DNA of 64,000 nucleotides from Candidatus Pullilachnospira intestinigallinarum (GTDB lineage Bacteria > Bacillota > Clostridia > Lachnospirales > Lachnospiraceae): positions 1 through 64,000 of the forward strand of contig DVIN01000051.1 in the NCBI GenBank assembly GCA_018711275.1, written 5' to 3'. Under the pieces are notes generated by a model. It did not search any database, was not told the DNA's origin, and saw nothing but the letters and a program-made list of their open reading frames with translations. The position numbers and the translations under genes are program-made. This document shows, piece by piece, positions 33,782 through 41,977 of this stretch. Numbering within the stretch: position 1 is the stretch's first letter; each line of letters starts with the position of its first letter.

Positions 33782-35370
33782 CGCGCCATTCCTCCCAGCG
33801 CTTTTCTGTCCGCTTTCCCGTTATTGGTCAGAGGCATCCGGGGCAGCACCACAATCTTTTTGGGAATCATATAGGAGGGCAGAAACTCCATAAGCTGCCG
33901 GCGCAGCATGGCTCCGTCCCCGCTTTGCTGCTCTTCCCCTTCGTCTCCCGTCAGGCTCTGATCCCGGGAAACAAACGCCGTCAGGCTGCGGATTTTTCCG
34001 CCCCTTTCTCTGGGAATCACCACCGCATGGGATATTCCCGGCAGCTTTCTCAGATTGCTTTCAATATCCTCCAGCTCGATCCGGTAGCCGTGCAGCTTTA
34101 CCTGCAGATCCATTCTTCCGCCGTAATACAGCATTCCATCTTTCAGGTATCCTGCGTCCCCGGTACGGTATCCCCGTATTTGTCTTTCCTGTTCCTTCCG
34201 TACAAAAAATGCCCTGGCGGTCAGATCCTCTCTTCCCAGGTATCCGGTACTCACCGTATCCCCCAGAATCACGATCTCTCCCTGTTCTCCTTCCGGCAGC
34301 AGCTCCCCCTTCTCATCCCAGATCTCAATCCGGGTGCCGGGCCGTATTTTTCCCACCGGAAGAGGTTTCTCCCCGTTGGCCATTTCATCGGTAATTTCCA
34401 CCTCGGTCACCGCCACCGTGGACTCGGTGGGACCATAGGTATTCACCACCGCCGCCTGCGGAAAACGGTTTTTCAGCCGGCAAACCGTCGCGCAGGGAAG
34501 CGTCTCTCCGCAGAAGAGGAACGTGCGAAGCCGCGGCAGCAGCCTTTCTCCAAAAGAAGGATCTGCCAGGCACAGTTCCGCGAAAGAAGGGGTGGACACC
34601 CAGACGCCGGCTCCGGAATTCTTCAGGGAGTCCATCAGGCTCTGATAATCTTCCTGCACCTCTTTTTCCAGACACCACAGCGTTCCGCCGCAGGCCAGGC
34701 AGGTATACAGATCCATCACCGACAGATCAAAGGAAAACGGCGCCTGATTCAAAAATACCGCTCCCTGCTTTTCTTTTTCCGGGCCGCCCAAATCCACCGA
34801 CCATTCCAGAAAATGGTTCAGGCAGTCCGCCGTTATTTTCACCCCTTTGGGCGTTCCCGTGCTTCCGGAGGTGAAAATAATATAGAAGGTATCCTCGCCA
34901 TTCACCGGCTGCATCCCGGAGGCGGCAGTTTTCCTGGGAGCTCCTTTGCCGTTTCTTTCCGCGCGCCCGCTTTCCGGCCGCTGCCCTTCCCCGATAATGC
35001 TGGCCAGACGGTCCGCGCCCCAGATCTCCTTCTCCGTTTTCACCGCAAGCTTCCCCGGCGCCAGCGCCACCGGAGAATCCAGACATTCCAGAATCGCTTC
35101 TGTCCGGACGTCCGGCACGGAACAGTCAATGGGACAATAGGCTCTCCCTGATTTCACACAGGCCAGAAAACATACCGGCATGTAAGCTTCTTTATGTCCA
35201 TAAACCGCCACCGGCTGACGATTATCGCCGCAGGCTTCCTCCAGCGCCGCCGCCAGACGGTCCGAAGCGGTCCACAGTTCTCCATAGGTCAGAGTCTGAC
35301 TTCGGTTCCGAAAAGCCACTCTCTCTGGCATGGTATCGGCACAATCTTTTATCTGTTTGAGAATATTCAT
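33778..35370 (-). CDS. dltA: D-alanine--D-alanyl carrier protein ligase
   Basis: 530-residue adenylating enzyme that loads D-alanine on DltC. The P-loop FTSGSTGTPKGVKI, NTYGPTESTVAVTEVEI, YRTGD and the C-terminal lysine region (LTNNGKADRKAL) are all present. First gene of dltABCDX; the pathway lowers wall negative charge and gives resistance to cationic peptides. Promoter region shared with the divergent MATE gene; a minus-strand TATAAT (about 35450) has no good -35, suggesting activator control. Confidence 0.96.
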   Translation of the reverse strand: MNILKQIKDCADTMPERVAFRNRSQTLTYGELWTASDRLAAALEEACGDNRQPVAVYGHKEAYMPVCFLACVKSGRAYCPIDCSVPDVRTEAILECLDSPVALAPGKLAVKTEKEIWGADRLASIIGEGQRPESGRAERNGKGAPRKTAASGMQPVNGEDTFYIIFTSGSTGTPKGVKITADCLNHFLEWSVDLGGPEKEKQGAVFLNQAPFSFDLSVMDLYTCLACGGTLWCLEKEVQEDYQSLMDSLKNSGAGVWVSTPSFAELCLADPSFGERLLPRLRTFLFCGETLPCATVCRLKNRFPQAAVVNTYGPTESTVAVTEVEITDEMANGEKPLPVGKIRPGTRIEIWDEKGELLPEGEQGEIVILGDTVSTGYLGREDLTARAFFVRKEQERQIRGYRTGDAGYLKDGMLYYGGRMDLQVKLHGYRIELEDIESNLRKLPGISHAVVIPRERGGKIRSLTAFVSRDQSLTGDEGEEQQSGDGAMLRRQLMEFLPSYMIPKKIVVLPRMPLTNNGKADRKALGGMAR

Positions 35371-35572
35371 CCAGCTGTCACTTCCTTTTCAAAAAATTGC
35401 TATCATACCGTACCATGAAAAACGATAGTCATACAAGAGCGTTCTCTAAATTATAAGGTTAATTAAGATTTTCTTCTTTTTTGTAAGAAAATTCACAGAA
35501 AATCGACTTAAAATATTAAGAAACGCTGGCGATTTTGCGTACCGGAAACGCTGGAATCCATGTAATTATCAG

Positions 35573-35617
35573 TTGACACTTCCCCTGTATACTGATAAAA
35601 TTGATTACGATTCGTAA
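35573..35617 (+). promoter_or_regulatory. MATE gene promoter with palindromic operator
   Basis: TTGACA (35573-35578), 17-base spacer, TAAAAT (35596-35601). TTACGATTCGTAA (35605-35617), a perfect 13-bp palindrome, covers the expected start and is a likely repressor site. Confidence 0.75.
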
Positions 35618-35650
35618 GTTTAAAATTTCGTTTAGAAAGAAGGAGTAAAA

Positions 35651-37000
35651 ATGGCACAGACAACAGCCGGCGATCTGACCCGGGGGCCGGTATTGAAAAC
35701 CATGATGAAATTTGCCGTTCCCATGATCCTGGGAAATCTGCTGCAGCAGTGTTACAACGTGGCGGATACCCTGATTGTGGGCCAGTTTATCGGATCGGAC
35801 GCCCTGGCGGCCGTGGGCTCCGCCTACACCCTGATGACCTTTCTCACCTCCATTCTGCTGGGACTTTGCATGGGAAGCGGAACTGTCTTTTCCATCCGGT
35901 TTGGCCAGAAGGATGAGGAAGGGCTGAAAGAAGCCCTGTGGACCTCTTTTGTTCTCATCGCCGGACTGGCCGTTCTGCTGAATCTTTTCACCTTCGCGGG
36001 GGTGGATCTGATCATCCGTCTGCTGCAGGTCCCTGCGGAGATTTGTGGGATGATGAGGGAATACCTGGTGGTGATTTTCGCCGGCATCCTGGCCACTTTT
36101 CTCTACAACTATTTTGCTTCCCTGCTGCGGGCTGTGGGGAATTCCGTAACACCGCTGGTTTTCCTTGCTTTTTCCGCCCTGCTGAACATTGTGCTGGATC
36201 TCTGGTTTGTCATCGGTCTGAAACGGGGGGTGGCCGGCGCCGCGGAAGCCACCGTAATCTCCCAGTATGTATCCGGCCTTGGTCTTATGGCCTATACCTG
36301 GATCCGTTTTCCCCAGTTTCGCTTTTCCCATATTACCTGGCGGCTTCGCCGGGAATGTATCCGGGAGATCACCGGCTTTTCCCTGCTCACCTGCGTCCAG
36401 CAGTCCGTGATGAATCTGGGAATTCTGATGGTTCAGGGTCTGGTGAACAGTTTCGGCACCACGGTCATGGCGGCCTTCGCGGCGGCAGTGAAAATTGATT
36501 CCTTCGCCTATATGCCGGTGCAGGATTTCGGAAATGCCTTTTCCACCTTCATCGCTCAGAATTTCGGCGCAAAAAAAGAGGACCGGATCCGCCGGGGACT
36601 GCGGGACGCCGTCCTGGTATCCGTCCTGTTCTGCCTTGTGATTTCCGCTCTGATCTGGATCTTTGCCCGGCCGCTGATGCTGCTGTTCGTAAATGCCGCA
36701 GAGACCGCTATCCTGGCGGAAGGCATCCGCTATCTCCACATTGAAGGGAGCTTCTACTGCGGTATCGGCTGCCTGTTCCTGCTGTACGGCCTGTACCGGG
36801 CGCTGGGGAAGCCGGGAATGTCGGTGGTACTCACCGTCATTTCTTTAGGCACCCGTGTGGCCCTGGCCTATCTTCTTTCTGCCATCCCCGCCGTGGGCGT
36901 GGTGGGAATCTGGTGGTCCGTACCCATCGGGTGGGCGCTGGCGGATCTTACGGGGCTTGTATATTATCGATGGAAAAAGGGAACCCTGCTGAAGATGTGA
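35651..37000 (+). CDS. MATE-family efflux transporter
   Basis: 449 residues with 12 predicted helices in two repeats. MKFAVPMILGNLLQQCYNVADTLIVGQFIG and the matching MNLGILMVQGLVNSFGTTVMAAFAAA are MATE signatures (NorM/DinF type). Exports drugs or metabolites using a cation gradient; the substrate is not deducible. AAGGAG precedes the ATG. A cobalamin riboswitch transcript runs towards its 3' end from the opposite strand. Confidence 0.92.
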   Translation: MAQTTAGDLTRGPVLKTMMKFAVPMILGNLLQQCYNVADTLIVGQFIGSDALAAVGSAYTLMTFLTSILLGLCMGSGTVFSIRFGQKDEEGLKEALWTSFVLIAGLAVLLNLFTFAGVDLIIRLLQVPAEICGMMREYLVVIFAGILATFLYNYFASLLRAVGNSVTPLVFLAFSALLNIVLDLWFVIGLKRGVAGAAEATVISQYVSGLGLMAYTWIRFPQFRFSHITWRLRRECIREITGFSLLTCVQQSVMNLGILMVQGLVNSFGTTVMAAFAAAVKIDSFAYMPVQDFGNAFSTFIAQNFGAKKEDRIRRGLRDAVLVSVLFCLVISALIWIFARPLMLLFVNAAETAILAEGIRYLHIEGSFYCGIGCLFLLYGLYRALGKPGMSVVLTVISLGTRVALAYLLSAIPAVGVVGIWWSVPIGWALADLTGLVYYRWKKGTLLKM

Positions 37001-37002
37001 AA

Positions 37003-37292
37003 CAGAAAACCGTTTCCCGTGAAATGAAAAATTCCGGCCGGAACGCTTCCCCGCCGCAGCGCCGTCCATGCGGAGTAAACCGCGCTGCGCCAGAGGATGC
37101 TTCCTGCCGGAATCTTTCTTCCTGCCATTTAATCTTTGCATAAAATTCGGTCACAAGGTGCAGAAACGGTGCGTCATCCCGTCTCACACATTCCATAATT
37201 CTATTCCTGCATTGTCCGGACATCCGGAAAGGAACCGATCCTCGCGGAACGTTTTCATTTCACAGGAAAACCGTTTTTTTGTGAAATGAAAA
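37003..37292 (+). repeat. Direct repeat pair flanking 230 bases after the MATE gene
   Basis: CAGAAAACCGTTTCCCGTGA (37003-37022, continuing AATGAAAA) recurs at 37263-37292 with two changes. The second copy forms a perfect 13-bp inverted repeat with TTTTCATTTCACA (37252-37264). The DNA between has no clear gene; a minus-strand frame (MECVRRDDAPFLHLVTEFYA...) is unrecognised. Confidence 0.55.
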
Positions 37293-37319
37293 AATGTCTG
37301 CTTTCGTGGAAAGCAGACA
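37289..37319 (-). terminator. Terminator of the cobalamin riboswitch RNA
   Basis: Minus strand TGTCTGCTTTC-CAC-GAAAGCAGACA followed by six T, about 55 bases beyond the aptamer. Confidence 0.93.
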
Positions 37320-37372
37320 CTCCTTATCAATATGCAGGGATGCAAAACTTTACACGGAAGTTTTCACCTTTT

Positions 37373-37549
37373 CATAATGAGCAGGTTTCCTGGCTCGCAG
37401 ATCATCGTCCGGCTTCTCCTTCTCATACCTTATGGTACAATGGAAACTTTTGAAGCCTTACTCCCTGCTTACAGTGACCGGATCGCTCAGGACTCGCACC
37501 TGATTCCCTCTCTCACCGGCCGATTTTCTCTGCCGGTGCACTCATCATG
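37373..37549 (-). promoter_or_regulatory. Cobalamin riboswitch without a downstream gene
   Basis: Minus strand: P1 arms CATGATGAG and CTCATTATG; core GGGAATCAGGTGCGAGTCC, CGGTCACTGTAAGC, and the B12 box GCGAGCCAGGAAACCTGC (37397-37380). The order and spacing fit the cobalamin riboswitch class. No minus-strand gene follows; beyond the terminator lies the 3' end of the convergent MATE gene. Confidence 0.93.
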
Positions 37550-37574
37550 TTTCTATGGAATTTTATACAACACA

Positions 37575-37603
37575 CTTATATCACATTGTTATCAAATTGT
37601 CAA
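37575..37603 (-). promoter_or_regulatory. Promoter of the cobalamin riboswitch RNA
   Basis: Minus-strand TTGACA (37603-37598), 17-base spacer, TATAAG (37580-37575), 20-30 bases before the aptamer. Confidence 0.85.
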
Positions 37604-37632
37604 GAATCCGGCAGATATATTGATGATTTCTC

Positions 37633-37664
37633 GTGACAGGGAAGCCGGAAGGCTGAACTGTTCG
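37633..37664 (+). repeat. 32-bp hairpin repeat after the ABC permease gene
   Basis: GTGACAG..GAAGCC-GGAA-GGCTGA..CTGTTC; a hairpin with a GGAA loop, nearly identical to the copy at 23411-23442. It lies 11 bases from the permease stop codon. Confidence 0.75.
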
Positions 37665-37674
37665 ATTTCTCCGC

Positions 37675-38319
37675 TCACCGTCCTCTCTCAAACAGTTTCA
37701 GCGAAATCCCATAGCAGACCGCCACAATCAGCGCAGTAAGCGCCAAACAGCCTCCCCAAAGAAGAACCGGATTTTTTGACAGCACCTGCAGCACCGGCGC
37801 ATCCAGCCAGACCACCAGTATATAAACGGCCATTCCCGCCAGAATGGAAATCATATAGAATACTGACGTCACCGTCACATTGCCCAGGAAGGATACCACC
37901 AGGTTCATCGCCATATAAATCCATCCGATCATCAGACTGGCCAGTCCCAGCTGCAGGTAACCCAGAGGCGTACAGGTATGCCGCCACAGCGCGTCGATGA
38001 CAAGAAGCGCCAGCACCAGGGCCATATCCCACAGTCCATCCAGAAGAGACGCGCAGAATCTGGCCTGTACGATCTCCTTCCGGCTGCAGGGAAGGGTCAG
38101 CAGATATCTGGTGTATGCCTGACCGGAATCAATTTCCTTGATCATCACCGGAAGATTTGCCGTTCCCATAGGCAGAATCAGCAGGGTCACCAGGGTAAGT
38201 CCGATGCCCTTCGGTATCAGCAGAAACGCCGCCACGCAAATCAAATAACTGAAATATCTGGAAAATGCACTCATTCTTCTTCTGTAGGCCAGACGGTCTG
38301 CCATCACCAGTCCACTCAT
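37675..38319 (-). CDS. ABC-2 type transporter permease
   Basis: 214 residues, six predicted helices, with the cytoplasmic SGQAYTRYLLTLPCSRKEIVQAR loop typical of ABC-2 permeases of the YtrC/BcrB-like kind. Overlaps the ATPase gene by 4 bases (ATGA). Forms a small exporter of unknown cargo under GntR control. Confidence 0.85.
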   Translation of the reverse strand: MSGLVMADRLAYRRRMSAFSRYFSYLICVAAFLLIPKGIGLTLVTLLILPMGTANLPVMIKEIDSGQAYTRYLLTLPCSRKEIVQARFCASLLDGLWDMALVLALLVIDALWRHTCTPLGYLQLGLASLMIGWIYMAMNLVVSFLGNVTVTSVFYMISILAGMAVYILVVWLDAPVLQVLSKNPVLLWGGCLALTALIVAVCYGISLKLFERGR

Positions 38320-39179
38320 ATTCTTTCCCCCTTAATATAAAATAACATGATATCCTCGATGGAGGCCCGGTCAATGGCCAGATCGCGAATATGCTCCTGC
38401 AGCTCTCTCCGGTTGTTCACCAGCACCCGGTACTCATAATCGCCCCGGATATAGGCCTCCACGTCCTCCTCATTCAGCGCCTCAAAAGTCTCCTTCCCGC
38501 AGTGAAGCACCCCGTAATTCAGATCCAGTTCCTCCTTTGTCTTCTGGAACATCACCCTGCCCTCATGCAGCAGTACGATGTGATCCGCAATCTTATCCAG
38601 ATCACTGGTAATATGGGTGGACATCAGCACCGCATGATTTTCATCCTCCAGAAATTCCTGCAGAATCTCCAGAATCTCATCCCGCATCACCGGATCCAGG
38701 CCGCTGGTGGCTTCATCCAGAATCATCAGCTCCGGCCGGTGGGAAAGGGCCGCCGCGAAGTTGAACTTCACCCGCATTCCTTTGGAATAGTCCTTGATTC
38801 TTTTCTCTCCGGGAAGGTTAAACCGGTCCATGTACCTCTTGAAAAGTTCTCCGTCCCATCTTCCCGGAAACATCCGGCTCATGATTTTTTCCACATCCTT
38901 CGGATAGTACATCAGATACGGATCCAGACCGTCGATGATCACTCCCATCCGTTCCTTGGCCTTACGGGCCGTCTTTTCATGGCTCTGCCCGAAAATCTCG
39001 ATATTCCCCTCATCCAGAGAAATCAGATCCAGCAGTGCGGAAATGGTAGTGGACTTCCCTGCTCCATTTTCCCCGATCAGTCCCAGGATCATGCCCCTGG
39101 GGACCTGAAAACTCACATGATCCAACGAAAATTCCTTGTAATGTTTGGTGATTCCCTCCACCCTGACAATCGCGTCCAT
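38316..39179 (-). CDS. ABC transporter ATP-binding protein
   Basis: 287 residues; Walker A GENGAGKST, signature SKGMRVKFNFAAALS, Walker B LMILDEATSGLDP, then an approximately 80-residue C-terminal extension. ATG at 39179 has AGGAGG six bases upstream. Closest in layout to YtrB-type ATPases whose operons are headed by a YtrA regulator, as here. Confidence 0.92.
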   Translation of the reverse strand: MDAIVRVEGITKHYKEFSLDHVSFQVPRGMILGLIGENGAGKSTTISALLDLISLDEGNIEIFGQSHEKTARKAKERMGVIIDGLDPYLMYYPKDVEKIMSRMFPGRWDGELFKRYMDRFNLPGEKRIKDYSKGMRVKFNFAAALSHRPELMILDEATSGLDPVMRDEILEILQEFLEDENHAVLMSTHITSDLDKIADHIVLLHEGRVMFQKTKEELDLNYGVLHCGKETFEALNEEDVEAYIRGDYEYRVLVNNRRELQEHIRDLAIDRASIEDIMLFYIKGERI

Positions 39180-39180
39180 A

Positions 39181-39555
39181 TTAATCCTCCTCATAGAATA
39201 CTTTCAGCGCCTGAATCAGCCGGGAAAGTTCAATCCCGTGGGTCTTTCCGATATCGGCTGCTTCCTGCAGTTTTTCTTCCGCGATTCTAAGCTGCTCTTC
39301 TCTGAGGAAGTCTTTGTTCTGCGCAGCAACAAATGCTCCCTTGCCCGCCACGGTCTCGATAAACCCCTCTTTCTGCAGATCCTCATAAGCGTGCTGAACT
39401 GTAATCACACTGACGTGAAGCGATTTGGCCAGGCTTCTCATCCCCGGAAGCCCGTCCCCGGTTTTCAGTTCACCGCGCATCACCTTCGCTTTGATCTGCG
39501 AGGCAATCTGCTCATAAATAGGTCTGGCGGAACTGTTGCTTAGAATAATTTCCAA
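39181..39555 (-). CDS. GntR-family regulator, YtrA subfamily
   Basis: 124 residues: winged HTH (RPIYEQIASQIKAKVMRGEL, SLAKSLHVSVITVQHAYEDL) and a short C-terminal dimer helix, as in YtrA proteins. First gene of its operon and probably autorepressor. In Bacillus, YtrA-type operons answer to wall-active antibiotics; the same here is inference. Confidence 0.92.
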   Translation of the reverse strand: MEIILSNSSARPIYEQIASQIKAKVMRGELKTGDGLPGMRSLAKSLHVSVITVQHAYEDLQKEGFIETVAGKGAFVAAQNKDFLREEQLRIAEEKLQEAADIGKTHGIELSRLIQALKVFYEED

Positions 39556-39589
39556 AACATCTCACCTCATTTCCGGGTACCTCTGTATG

Positions 39590-39641
39590 TACTGTACTGT
39601 TTTGTTAAGTACAGTATAGTTGAGTATCTCCCGATTGTCAA
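39590..39641 (-). promoter_or_regulatory. Promoter and operator of the GntR-ABC operon
   Basis: Minus-strand TTGACA (39641-39636), 17-base spacer, TATACT (39618-39613). TACTGTACT (39590-39598) and AGTACAGTA (39608-39616) form a perfect 9-bp inverted repeat just at the start site, a likely regulator site. Confidence 0.85.
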
Positions 39642-39670
39642 CAGCAAAATTTAAAAAATAATTCCCGTAG

Positions 39671-39719
39671 AAAAACGGCCCGGACATCTGCAGTTCTTCT
39701 GCCGCAGATGTCCGGGCCG
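39671..39719 (-). terminator. Terminator after ilvA
   Basis: Sixteen-base perfect stem (CGGCCCGGACATCTGC) with a 12-base loop and five T on the minus strand, 20 bases past the ilvA stop. It ends the plsX-to-ilvA transcript. Confidence 0.93.
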
Positions 39720-39739
39720 CTGTCCGGTTCTGATATTTC

Positions 39740-40951
39740 TTACAGACTGGGACGCACCAGTTTTACCCGATAGCCTTCCTTCTCCAGTCGATGTACAATT
39801 TTCTCCTTGTGCTCGGTTCCAAAAGCCTCCATGGTGATTCTCAGCTCCACCGCCGCATTCCGGTTGGTGCTGTAGAACTGGTTGTGATCCAGCTTGATGA
39901 CATTGCCCTGCTCTTCGGCAATCAATCCGGATACCCGGCTCAGTTCGCCGGGACGGTCCGGCAGAAGGACGGAAACCGTAAAGATCCGGTCTCTCTGAAT
40001 CAGGCCCAGCTGCACCACAGATGCCATGGTGATCACATCCATATTTCCTCCGCTGAGCACAGACACCACTTTTTTGTCTTTTACATTCAGATGCTTCAGA
40101 GCGGCCACCGTCAGAAGGCCGGAATTCTCCACGATCATCTTGTGATTTTCCACCATATCCAGGAAGCAGACGATCAGCTCATCATCCTCCACGGTGATGA
40201 TTCCGTCCAGGTTTTCCTGAAGATAGGGGAATACATGCTCTCCGGGCGTCTTAACCGCCGTACCGTCAGCGATGGTGTTGACAGTGGGAAGGGTGGTCAC
40301 CGCTCCTTTGTCCACGGATACCTGCAGACAGTTGGCTCCTGCGGGCTCCACGCCGATCACCTGGATATGGGGATTGAGAAGCTTCGCCAGTGTGGATACA
40401 CCGGTGGCCAGTCCGCCGCCGCCCACGGGCACCAGAATATAATCCACCAGGGGCAGTTCCTTGATAATCTCCATGGCGATGGTTCCCTGGCCGGTGGCAA
40501 CGGCAAGATCGTCAAAGGGGTGGATAAAGGTATACCCGTTCTCCTCAGCCAGTTTCAGGGCATACTCGCAGGCCTCGTCGTACACATCCCCGTAAAGCAC
40601 CACCTCAGCCCCGTAGCTTTTCGTGCGCTCCACCTTGATCAGCGGTGTGGTGGTGGGCATGACAATGACAGCCTTTGCCCCGTAAGCCTTGGCGGCATAA
40701 GCCACACCCTGGGCATGATTGCCGGCGGAAGCCGTAATCAGTCCCTTGTCTCTTTCTTCCTGAGACAGTGTGCTGATCTTATAGTAAGCGCCTCTCAGCT
40801 TGTAGGCTCCCGTTCTCTGCATATTCTCCGGTTTAAAGTACACCTTGTTTCCGGTATTTTTGCTGAAGTAATCACTGTATATCAGCTTGGTCTCCTGAGT
40901 GACCTGTTTTACGATCTCTGAGGCTTCTTCAAATTTATCCAGTGTCAACAT
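39740..40951 (-). CDS. ilvA: Threonine ammonia-lyase (threonine deaminase)
   Basis: PLP enzyme (403 residues) converting threonine to 2-oxobutanoate. The PLP lysine is in MQRTGAYKLRGAYYKI; glycine-rich loop VPVGGGGLATG; C-terminal ACT-like domain from about residue 325. The short single-ACT form occurs in both biosynthetic and catabolic (TdcB-like) enzymes. ATG at 40951 follows AGGAGG. Downstream of ftsY by 42 bases, an unusual partner for the smc-ftsY operon. Confidence 0.93.
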   Translation of the reverse strand: MLTLDKFEEASEIVKQVTQETKLIYSDYFSKNTGNKVYFKPENMQRTGAYKLRGAYYKISTLSQEERDKGLITASAGNHAQGVAYAAKAYGAKAVIVMPTTTPLIKVERTKSYGAEVVLYGDVYDEACEYALKLAEENGYTFIHPFDDLAVATGQGTIAMEIIKELPLVDYILVPVGGGGLATGVSTLAKLLNPHIQVIGVEPAGANCLQVSVDKGAVTTLPTVNTIADGTAVKTPGEHVFPYLQENLDGIITVEDDELIVCFLDMVENHKMIVENSGLLTVAALKHLNVKDKKVVSVLSGGNMDVITMASVVQLGLIQRDRIFTVSVLLPDRPGELSRVSGLIAEEQGNVIKLDHNQFYSTNRNAAVELRITMEAFGTEHKEKIVHRLEKEGYRVKLVRPSL

Positions 40952-40993
40952 TTTGTCTTCCTCCTCTGTCCTGTTTCCGTACTGTTGCAAATG

Positions 40994-41941
40994 TTACGCT
41001 CCCTGCTCCTGTCCCCGCACGTCAAACAATGCGTTGACGAACTGGTCGGCGTCAAATTTCTGCAAATCGTCGATGCTTTCTCCCACGCCAATGTATTTTA
41101 CAGGGATATCCAGCTCTGACTGGATGGCCACGGCAATTCCTCCTTTGGCGGTTCCGTCCAGCTTGGTGAGAATAATGCCGGTGACATTGGCCACCTCACT
41201 GAACTGACGGGCCTGGGCCAGCGCGTTCTGTCCGGTGGTTCCGTCCAGCACCACCAGGGTCTCCAGGTATGCCTCCGGATATTCCCGCTCCAGCACCCGG
41301 TAGATCTTTCTCAGCTCTTCCATCAGATTCTTTTTGTTGTGAAGCCGTCCCGCCGTATCGCACAGCAGCACGTCCGCGTCCCTGGCCTTTGCGGCAGCCA
41401 CCGCATCATAGACCACAGCCGCCGGATCCGCTCCCGGCTGTCCGCCGATGAGTTCCACACCGGCCCGGGAAGCCCACTCGCTGAGCTGTTCCCCCGCGGC
41501 GGCCCGGAACGTATCTGCGGCAGCCACAATCACTTTCTTTCCCTGATCCTTCAGTTTGCCCGCCAGTTTTCCTACCGAAGTGGTCTTTCCCACACCGTTG
41601 ACTCCGATCACCAGCACCACGGACCGGCGGTTTTCAAACTCATAAGCGGTATCCCCCACTTTCATCTGCTGCTTGATACTGTCAATCAGCAGCTGTTTGC
41701 ACTCGGAAGGTTCTTTGATTTTCCGCTCTGCCACCTCTTTTTTCAGATTTTCTATAATGGCGGTGGTGGTGGCAATGCCGATATCTCCCATCACGAGAAT
41801 TTCCTCGATTTCCTCGTAGAAATCCTCATCGATACTGGAAAATCCGCTGAAAATCGAATCAATGCCCGCTACAATATTGCTTCTTGTTTTCGCAAGGCCG
41901 TCCACCAGCCGTCTGAAAAAACCTCTCTTTTCCTCTCCCAT
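40994..41941 (-). CDS. ftsY: Signal recognition particle receptor FtsY
   Basis: 315-residue NG-domain GTPase with [28 protein letters not shown] and [10 protein letters not shown]. The N-terminal acidic A domain is almost absent ([20 protein letters not shown]), so membrane binding must use the short basic start. Partner of Ffh. It follows smc, as in most Firmicutes. Confidence 0.97.
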   Translation of the reverse strand: MGEEKRGFFRRLVDGLAKTRSNIVAGIDSIFSGFSSIDEDFYEEIEEILVMGDIGIATTTAIIENLKKEVAERKIKEPSECKQLLIDSIKQQMKVGDTAYEFENRRSVVLVIGVNGVGKTTSVGKLAGKLKDQGKKVIVAAADTFRAAAGEQLSEWASRAGVELIGGQPGADPAAVVYDAVAAAKARDADVLLCDTAGRLHNKKNLMEELRKIYRVLEREYPEAYLETLVVLDGTTGQNALAQARQFSEVANVTGIILTKLDGTAKGGIAVAIQSELDIPVKYIGVGESIDDLQKFDADQFVNALFDVRGQEQGA

Positions 41942-41977
41942 AGAAACTCCTCATTTCTTTCCTTATTAGGGTTTATC

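Noticed and set aside
35516-36739. 407-codon frame antisense to the MATE gene
   Set aside because: Shadow of the membrane protein's codons; Gln/His-rich and without start signals.
36948-37223. Minus-strand gene controlled by the cobalamin riboswitch
   Set aside because: The 91-codon frame has no ribosome-binding site, overlaps the MATE 3' end and resembles no cobalamin-related protein. Kept only as a possibility inside the orphan-riboswitch finding.
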